From contig JAPOQT010000245.1 in the NCBI GenBank assembly GCA_026710525.1, forward strand, positions 1 to 11,241: a stretch of 11,241 bases of DNA, in the 5' to 3' direction. Within the stretch, counting starts at the first letter, position 1, and every line of letters begins with the position of its first letter. This DNA comes from Pseudomonadota bacterium. Its GTDB lineage: Bacteria; Bdellovibrionota_B; Oligoflexia; Oligoflexales; Bin106. Made by a program: the position numbers and the translations under genes. The notes beneath the pieces are model-generated. The model ran no database searches. It was not told where the DNA came from and saw nothing but the letters and a program-made list of their open reading frames with translations. Of this stretch, positions 7,601 through 11,241 are shown piece by piece.

Positions 7601-8321
7601 CACCATGATGGGAGAGTATGAGGTCACTAATCGAGACGACTTTGGTGGTGGTATGACCCATTACTCTCACTGGACAACGGTGCAAATGAATCTCCACTTT
7701 CAACAACCAAAATACTGTCTAACCTTACGTCTTGATCCATATTTTTCAATGAAGCATTTTGCCGCTGTTAGGGATGGTATTAAGTCGAGGACATTTTATG
7801 CCGGTACACTTGATTACCACAGTGACGTTGTGCCGTTTTTAGAAGAGTTTCTGGACAATATAGAGCACAGCTTATCGATTGGATATCTTATTTGTACTGA
7901 AGAGCAGCCGCCCGTCGGTGACGACAGCCATAATGATCTAGAGATGACTGGGGGTCATGTTGTGGGTGTGGAGACCTATCGCTTTGCTAGTCCTCGATTC
8001 GAATCGGCAGCTGTTTATGATTCAACCCGTGAGGAATTCCGCGACTGGGTATACCCTCTCCGCGGACAATCAGATTACCTCAGGTTTATTCATTCAATGA
8101 CCCTACTTGGGCAAAACGGCATATCCTCTTTGCCAGTCTCCGGGAATATGTTTGATGTCACGAGTAAACTGTTTACCTGGTTTATGAAGGATAAACGGGT
8201 AACCCAGGTTAATCAGCACATGTACTCGACCACGGAAAGCTTTATTAAGTTCCCAAAACGCTTTATATATTCTCGCTTTGCGGTCATACCGCCGTCAATT
8301 GGTGGTTATTTCAACTACTAA
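4602..8321 (+). CDS. Giant lipoprotein (1239 aa), unknown family
   Basis: The ATG at 4602 is fixed by AGGAGGA (4591-4597) 4 nt upstream. The N-terminus is unusually long (about 28 polar residues) before the hydrophobic GSWLLILALVSGC. The lipobox V-S-G-C puts the lipidated cysteine at residue 40, and +2 is Phe rather than Asp, which favours the outer membrane. The rest has no transmembrane helix. Residues about 55-750 look like serial beta-sandwich (Ig-like) segments: 'YGLQTCLKDRI..VDGKDVISDEEGCIVW' early, then repeated stretches of alternating strands such as FEVTIPEPRMIWSRSQMTLVLTPYKV. An acidic linker with HDKEDEDTEG and a C-x6-C pair (CDVESGSC) lies near 788-810. A distinct C-terminal part of about 390 residues (from 850) is rich in aromatic and His residues and ends YFNY. 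I recognise no catalytic motif or named domain. It is co-oriented and probably co-transcribed with the beta-barrel gene, so it is likely an outer-membrane surface or periplasmic partner of that barrel. Function unknown. Confidence 0.8.
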   Translation: MLIYTKDTQTTKEHTTQILLSINPLLTGSWLLILALVSGCFSGGPAGASGESYDFVSTPVIYQVVSEKIHEGDMLPSEKTYGLQTCLKDRINLVTMALNEFTVDGKDVISDEEGCIVWTKNVKFNPYAQSGVSEDNFEITSNGKYPGRLVIRYALNPWTGIRPTTTAEFIEYFPLTDSEDYGLTPSGKISMAVGDTRVSQNTAQKRSLTDSMQPDDKDAKFSQLKVQSVYKQEFTHNVTARGQGVHLGFIISPLLEVYDASGASHNLIPLVGKVNVYLDILSLGKNKSFTEEHIAQSKTIKQLALKDLVIESGKIHINEQISAVDIQADENILLKFRIESPTEWGSDNLIAQETLFFVRQSKDSEYLQEASTQSTVLSDDGEQAKLATQGALQFFAEDPKVSFVSKSQISTTSMMYDLLFSTRLIHKNSEQVVKNLDLYVTYNSNTQKVKVGPDGQLRYSFPYEFHIYDMQGKPQLLSFNVTNEEETFAIDIPLYLKPWEPAMDMALNPQDYSIEFVENQIKNTNLPKPEVYVEKLSLDTATPVDYKVASDLSLQIHHSYNFVADVKVRSHASEVFGGERLLDAPNGCYKLDVYLTCPQEGLANRSLYNVDVADSLQKVTLNKAKSEEELQPLCPGSLTSFDIEVESGQALGKFEVTIPEPRMIWSRSQMTLVLTPYKVTDEATSCSVADSQRLLSTSFTPAPVARTVIMEDFAKASKRVAFMGIDHRKPEQALELKSFNQVKQTVAKWQVAHPYITHLNSLDSDYLTKMHALYLSLDDKPYSTVNFHDKEDEDTEGLSKVCDVESGSCLRESSTNLSLNYDEFAERFDTSIGERNFDISLDEMKNIVWNKPGNRLNDLVRKLCNIWSSDFVRLFHKKRKQLYIDNSNLAFGPYGESFHVMDTDFQNIRRQCIHGFGENKPLAQPDLSSVSAIHHLKGPVVEVSAKDAGVDVLHFSQKNASGMRNNLSFYSSAHVDVLGSFFSLIKNLSGFFAGAAGYTFTMMGEYEVTNRDDFGGGMTHYSHWTTVQMNLHFQQPKYCLTLRLDPYFSMKHFAAVRDGIKSRTFYAGTLDYHSDVVPFLEEFLDNIEHSLSIGYLICTEEQPPVGDDSHNDLEMTGGHVVGVETYRFASPRFESAAVYDSTREEFRDWVYPLRGQSDYLRFIHSMTLLGQNGISSLPVSGNMFDVTSKLFTWFMKDKRVTQVNQHMYSTTESFIKFPKRFIYSRFAVIPPSIGGYFNY

Positions 8322-8712
8322 GCACTAGTGAGCCACTGTAGGTTTTGCTAGCAGCGGCGAAGCAAACACCCTCATTATCGCCTGAATTTACCTTCCCATG
8401 GTAATGGGCTATAATTGTAACACCCAAGCCAGTAACATGCTCTATTGCCCTCGTCAGCTCCACCTTAGGTGTTAGAAGAAAGCCAAGCTTTTCTTAATGA
8501 CTCGAGGAACACCAGCATGGCTATAGCATAAGAGTATGAGTAACGCTGCGAATGAGGCTCATGGCAAAAAAAGTTATCTTCCCATAACATATTGATATAT
8601 TAACAAGAAATTTGATTTCCCAGTTTTTTTCAGGAATCGTCGTGAAGATCATTAGTGGTTTTGTTAGTGTTAATAGAGCCTGGCAAAGATGAATTAGGTA
8701 TAGGCGGTATCA
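8322..8712. other. Intergenic region with several weak hairpins
   Basis: No coding frame is convincing here. Visible elements: alternative hairpins TTACC/GGTAA (8388-8404) and CCCAT/ATGGG (8395-8408); a 7-bp inverted repeat TAACACC/GGTGTTA (8418-8424 and 8468-8474); AAGAAAGC-CAA-GCTTTTCTT (8476-8495), which may be a weak terminator for the lipoprotein operon; and two 5-bp AT-rich hairpins with T7 tracts, one facing the - strand (8588-8566) and one the + strand (8607-8630). I found no confident promoter for the response-regulator gene. Confidence 0.5.
8476..8495 (+). terminator. Weak candidate terminator of the barrel/lipoprotein operon
   Basis: AAGAAAGC and GCTTTTCTT pair with one bulged T around a CAA loop, and the 3' arm itself carries the T-rich part. 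It lies about 155 bp after the lipoprotein stop codon. Only a short TT follows, so termination is uncertain. Confidence 0.25.
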
Positions 8713-9222
8713 ATGATGAGTGGCACGGTAATAAAAAAAATGAATATGTTGGTTGTGGATGATGATCGTTCTATTTTGAAGTTTTTTAAAATACATCTAG
8801 GTAATACATTTTCTTCTGTGGTGGTTGTTAGCACCAAGAAAGAAGGGGTGAAGCTAATAACGACGTACCCCATAGATTTGATTATCACCGATTATGATCT
8901 ACCGCAAAGCGATGGATACTCACTCATGAAAGCAGTGAAGAAGTACGACCATACAATACCTGTGGCCTGCATATCAGGAATGCCTTTTGTCAAATCTGAT
9001 GAAGAAGACATACTCACAGAGTTCGACGGCTTTCTTAGTAAGCCTTTTGATATCGATGAACTAGGTGAATTAATAGACAACATGGTTAGGATAAGAAAAC
9101 ATAATTTAGCAGGTCTTTGTGAGGTTGTATCACTAAAAGATCATCCGCTGACCCAGGCGAAAAGGCAAAAAGTAGCTCAGCTTAAAACAACTCATCCTGC
9201 AAAAATACGAAAATCCTCATAA
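8713..9222 (+). CDS. Stand-alone response regulator (receiver domain) with short basic tail
   Basis: This is a CheY-like receiver that would accept a phosphoryl group from a histidine kinase. In the 169-aa product the acidic pocket is D16-D18 (MLVVDDD), the phospho-acceptor is D60 (LIITDYDLP), the switch Thr/Ser is S88 (CISGMP), the aromatic switch position is F107 and the conserved lysine is K110 (LSKPFD). The receiver fills residues about 10-125. The remaining 45 residues are basic and Lys/Gln-rich (DHPLTQAKRQKVAQLKTTHPAKIRKSS) and match no output domain I know, so signalling is probably through protein contacts. The ATG at 8713 is preceded by AGGCGG at about 8702; ATGs at 8716 and 8740 are alternatives, the last starting right at the first receiver strand. 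No kinase gene is in the window, so its partner is unknown. It ends 6 bp from the convergent barrel-like gene. Confidence 0.9.
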   Translation: MMSGTVIKKMNMLVVDDDRSILKFFKIHLGNTFSSVVVVSTKKEGVKLITTYPIDLIITDYDLPQSDGYSLMKAVKKYDHTIPVACISGMPFVKSDEEDILTEFDGFLSKPFDIDELGELIDNMVRIRKHNLAGLCEVVSLKDHPLTQAKRQKVAQLKTTHPAKIRKSS

Positions 9223-9228
9223 AGCAAG

Positions 9229-9888
9229 TTACTTAAGCCTAATGCCAAAACCGAGGCGTAACTGTGATGTGGATGCCACGGTAACGGTGCTTAACTTAAA
9301 GCCATAGTAAGTGGTAGAATGATTGTCTTGATAGGTAATATAGCCAAATAGCGGGGCATTCATAATACTTAGCTCAAGGAGCATAAATAATCTGGGGTTG
9401 AACTTCGCTTTGAGCCCTATACCGATGCGAGAGCTAACAATTCTTTGAATACATGATATAGGTTGGTTGATTTGTGGCTGACACGTGCTAGTGGACTGAT
9501 GAAAACCGACGGAGCCTGAAAGATATGGTGTCATTCTGCGAGTAAAAGGGCGTCCTGCGTAACGCAGACCTAAATTAACTCCAACAGGAAAAACCCCCTG
9601 ATCCTTTTGATTATATGTAACCGCACTCCTCACGTATAGTTGACTGAGCTCGCTAATAGAGAAAGCAGCAAGTAGGTCAGCCGTGACCACTACCCCGTCG
9701 TTTCTATGCTCATTCGTTGAAGACTGTTGCTTAATCAGAAGGTTATGAACCTCTATATCAAAAGCCTTGCCTTGGGGTGCGAAATAAACTAAGCTAAAGA
9801 CCCACAAAAAGCCAAGACCTAGTCGCGACATGATCTTACCCGAAGCAACCTTTAGCATTTTTCTGAGAATCATTGACAGCAAATCCAA
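9229..9888 (-). CDS. Small exported beta-barrel-like protein, unknown family
   Basis: This 219-aa frame on the - strand has a signal peptide (MSRLGLGFLWVFSLVYFAPQ, cleavage likely after GKA at residue 42). After it come alternating strand-like segments such as FPVGVNLGLRYAGR, MTPYLSGSVGFH, SSRIGIGLKAKFNPRLFMLLEL and TSQLRLGFGIRLK. The pattern resembles 8-stranded outer-membrane barrels of OmpA/OmpW-like size, but no family signature is visible. Two cysteines flank a Gln/Pro loop (CQPQINQPISC), suggesting an extracellular disulfide loop. The start is uncertain. The TTG at 9888 has AAAAGGA 7 nt upstream but gives a 30-residue pre-region; the ATG at 9831 gives a textbook 23-residue signal peptide but has no ribosome-binding site of its own. 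It is divergent from the cation exchanger and convergent with the response regulator. Confidence 0.7.
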   Translation of the reverse strand: MDLLSMILRKMLKVASGKIMSRLGLGFLWVFSLVYFAPQGKAFDIEVHNLLIKQQSSTNEHRNDGVVVTADLLAAFSISELSQLYVRSAVTYNQKDQGVFPVGVNLGLRYAGRPFTRRMTPYLSGSVGFHQSTSTCQPQINQPISCIQRIVSSRIGIGLKAKFNPRLFMLLELSIMNAPLFGYITYQDNHSTTYYGFKLSTVTVASTSQLRLGFGIRLK

Positions 9889-9892
9889 CCAT
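9836..9892 (-). CDS. Possible 18-aa leader ORF overlapping the barrel-gene start
   Basis: On the - strand an ATG at 9892 behind AAGGA reads MVGFAVNDSQKNAKGCFG and stops with TAA at 9838-9836. That leaves four bases before the in-frame ATG at 9831 of the barrel-like protein. It is in a different frame from the barrel gene. Spacing from AAGGA to the ATG is short (3 nt), so translation is uncertain. If translated, it could couple to re-initiation at 9831. Confidence 0.2.
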   Translation of the reverse strand: MVGFAVNDSQKNAKGCFG

Positions 9893-9915
9893 TGATCCTT
9901 TTAATGAGTATTAAT

Positions 9916-9924
9916 TGGTATAAT
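9916..9924 (+). promoter_or_regulatory. Extended -10 promoter of the cation exchanger gene
   Basis: TGGTATAAT is a perfect extended -10 (TGn plus consensus TATAAT at 9919-9924). The only -35-like element, TTGATC (9892-9897), is too far upstream (21 bp), which is acceptable for extended -10 promoters. Predicted start is near 9931, giving a leader of about 33 nt to the TTG at 9964 or about 108 nt to the ATT at 10039. Confidence 0.5.
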
Positions 9925-9942
9925 TATTTTCACTTTACTATC

Positions 9943-9971
9943 AGAGATCATCTCTATGGCTAGTTGATCTC
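9943..9971 (+). promoter_or_regulatory. Inverted repeats over the exchanger start region
   Basis: AGAGAT-C-ATCTCT (9943-9955) is a perfect 13-bp palindrome with a single-base centre. GAGATCA (9944-9950) is also complementary to TGATCTC (9965-9971), whose first bases fall inside the candidate TTG start codon (9964-9966). The two foldings exclude each other. It could be an operator just downstream of the start site, or an mRNA hairpin that hides the TTG. Confidence 0.35.
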
Positions 9972-11031
9972 ACCAAAAGACGTTAGCCTAAAGTTTAACA
10001 CACCATTTGAACACCTGATTCGGACTAAGGAGACCATAATTCATCCTATTCTTTTATCAATCGGCTTAGTCGTTGGATTATTCATCTTACTGAAGAGTGC
10101 CGACTACTTCATTGATAAGTCCCTCGACATCTTCTCTTCTCTGCGGATGCCACCGTTTATTATTGGCGCTGTGGTGATTGGCTTCGGCACATCACTACCA
10201 GAACTGAGTGTGGGAGTGTCGTCAGCTTTATCAGGTGATTCTCTCTTGGCTTTGTCAAGTGTCATTGGCTCTAATATAGCTAATATTGCCCTCGTATTGG
10301 GGGTGAGCATTGCCCTGTCGTCGAAAATTAAAGATTTAAGTGATTTTAAAGAAGAAGCTGGTTTTCTCGTCGCTATCTCTCTCATACTGTATTTCTTTGT
10401 ATCTGATACCACCCTGAGTCGAGCAGAGGGAGTGATACTACTTGGTTTGTTTATCGTTTTTCTTTGTCATCAGCTATTTTTTAATCATAACTCAGAAAAA
10501 TATCAAAATCATTCATACCAGCAAAGCCATGAAGGCGAAAAAGGTCAAAGCCATAAGCCGGTGACTTGGAAAGATGGCGTTCTTCTGCTCGCGTTTTTGG
10601 GGTTTCTTCTCCTTAGCGCCGAAGTTATTGTTATATGCGCTACTGAACTAGCCGCAGCATTTAATATCTCCGACAGTCTTATTGGTTTAACGGTGATCGC
10701 ACTGGGTAGTTCTATGCCGGAGCTAGCATCGTCCCTGGCGGCTGTGAAAAAGGGGCGCATTAAACTTGTTTTAGGCAATGTGGTTGGCTCCAATGCTATG
10801 AACACCCTTCTTGTCCTTGGGATAGCTACGACTATCTCGCCCCTATCTCATATTGAACAAGGATTGAAAAATATTCATGTGCCCACTGTGCTTGGGTTAA
10901 GCGTCCTAGTGCTGGTTGGCATCATGTTTGATGATTGGAAAAAACCAGCATCAACTAAGATAGTTGGGGGTTGTATGGTTATAGCTTATGGGGTATATCT
11001 CATACTCTTAAAGGTCTATCCGGTGATCTGA
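9964..11031 (+). CDS. Ca2+/Na+ (CaCA superfamily, YrbG-like) cation exchanger
   Basis: This is an inner-membrane antiporter of the YrbG/K-dependent exchanger type, expected to move Ca2+ (or another divalent cation) against Na+ or H+. Both alpha-repeats of the family are present. Alpha-1 carries GTSLPE (75-80, ion-binding E80) and GSNIAN (102-107); alpha-2 carries GSSMPE (248-253, E253) and GSNAMN (275-280). About ten hydrophobic segments frame them, five per half, as expected. The central cytoplasmic loop (about 172-198) is rich in His, Gln, Lys and Glu (FNHNSEKYQNHSYQQSHEGE). Length from the TTG at 9964 is 355 aa; family members usually begin almost directly with the first membrane helix at about 325 aa. 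The TTG has no ribosome-binding site. A perfect AAGGAG (10027-10032) lies 6 nt before an in-frame ATT (10039), which would give MHPILLSIGLVVGLF and 330 aa, a better family fit. Downstream function and ion specificity are inferred from the family. Confidence 0.92.
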   Translation: MISPKDVSLKFNTPFEHLIRTKETIIHPILLSIGLVVGLFILLKSADYFIDKSLDIFSSLRMPPFIIGAVVIGFGTSLPELSVGVSSALSGDSLLALSSVIGSNIANIALVLGVSIALSSKIKDLSDFKEEAGFLVAISLILYFFVSDTTLSRAEGVILLGLFIVFLCHQLFFNHNSEKYQNHSYQQSHEGEKGQSHKPVTWKDGVLLLAFLGFLLLSAEVIVICATELAAAFNISDSLIGLTVIALGSSMPELASSLAAVKKGRIKLVLGNVVGSNAMNTLLVLGIATTISPLSHIEQGLKNIHVPTVLGLSVLVLVGIMFDDWKKPASTKIVGGCMVIAYGVYLILLKVYPVI

Positions 11032-11140
11032 GTGACTTACTAGGCTAATGTTGCATTCAACATGTGACACAACCATAGTGATACAGTTACAATCAATACT
11101 TACGGGGTTCATGAGCTAGGTAGGACCAGCCAAAAATCGC

Positions 11141-11177
11141 CATAAAATAAATAATGTGATTTTATGCTTGCTTTTTT
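11141..11177 (+). terminator. AT-rich candidate terminator after the exchanger gene
   Basis: CATAAAAT (11141-11148) and ATTTTATG (11159-11166) form a perfect 8-bp stem with a 10-nt loop. TTTTTT (11172-11177) follows after five bases. The low G+C of the stem and the gap before the T-run make it a moderate candidate. It lies 110 bp after the exchanger stop codon; the 11032-11140 stretch holds nothing else I can interpret. Confidence 0.35.
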
Positions 11178-11196
11178 AGAAAAGCGCACTTATACT
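11168..11196 (+). promoter_or_regulatory. Promoter pointing out of the right edge
   Basis: TTGCTT (11168-11173) and TATACT (11191-11196, 5/6 to consensus) are spaced exactly 17 bp. Start would be near 11203. The spacer contains the hairpin GCTTTT-TTAG-AAAAGC (11170-11185), which could be a repressor site. A frame opening at ATG 11218 (MFVTLFEN) runs off the window, but it has no ribosome-binding site and is too short to call. Confidence 0.5.
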
Positions 11197-11241
11197 ACAT
11201 AACCCTAATGACGAACCATGTTTGTCACGCTCTTTGAAAAC

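Noticed and set aside
8694..9083. Two - strand ORFs opposite the response regulator
   Set aside because: They are antisense shadows; the receiver-domain residues on the + strand fix the coding strand.
10104..10805. Two - strand ORFs within the exchanger gene
   Set aside because: They are antisense shadows of a gene whose alpha-repeat motifs are unmistakable.
1..11241. CRISPR array, rRNA or tandem repeat arrays
   Set aside because: No regularly spaced repeats and no rRNA-like blocks were seen on reading through the window.
11218..11241. Start of a further gene (MFVTLFEN) at the right edge
   Set aside because: Only eight codons are visible and no ribosome-binding site precedes the ATG; mentioned only with the promoter.

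Overview
The window reads as chromosomal DNA from a Gram-negative bacterium of moderate-to-low G+C. The main evidence is three exported proteins with signal peptides or a lipobox, two of them outer-membrane beta-barrel-like, together with a bacterial-type glutamyl-tRNA synthetase and a YrbG-type cation exchanger. The family-poor envelope proteins and the Xre-like regulator would suit a Bdellovibrionota/Oligoflexia-like lineage. That placement is an inference from general impression and is not proven by any marker here.

Layout. (1) Bases 1-682 hold the 3' part of a helix-turn-helix regulator on the + strand, cut by the window edge. Its tail overlaps the tail of a convergent gltX gene (643-2112, -) by 40 bp. 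(2) Bases 2113-3302 are a 1.2-kb stretch with no ordinary gene, but it is not empty. It contains an IS200/IS605-end-like hairpin, a plausible sigma70 promoter (2428-2455), two micro-ORFs of 20 and 13 codons each preceded by the same strong ribosome-binding sequence, tandem hairpins, and a good Rho-independent terminator (2832-2857). Together these look like a roughly 400-nt transcription unit, and its 5' end is complementary to both duplicated ribosome-binding sites. A long perfect hairpin (3129-3153) follows just ahead of the next operon. (3) Bases 3303-8321 are a two-gene + strand operon: a signal-peptide-bearing beta-barrel-like protein (413 aa) and a very large lipoprotein (1239 aa). I recognise no named family for either. 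They probably form an outer-membrane complex. (4) Bases 8322-8712 are intergenic with weak hairpins. (5) Bases 8713-9222 encode a stand-alone response-regulator receiver protein, followed tail-to-tail by a small beta-barrel-like exported protein (9229-9888, -). (6) A 75-bp divergent spacer with a consensus extended -10 promoter separates that gene from a YrbG-like Ca2+/Na+ (CaCA) exchanger (about 9964-11031, +). The exchanger may actually begin at an ATT codon behind a perfect Shine-Dalgarno sequence. (7) The right edge has an AT-rich terminator and a good promoter pointing out of the window.

No CRISPR array, rRNA, complete tRNA, transposase gene or prophage gene was seen. The best candidates for something undescribed are the micro-ORF unit in the 1.2-kb gap and the barrel/giant-lipoprotein pair.
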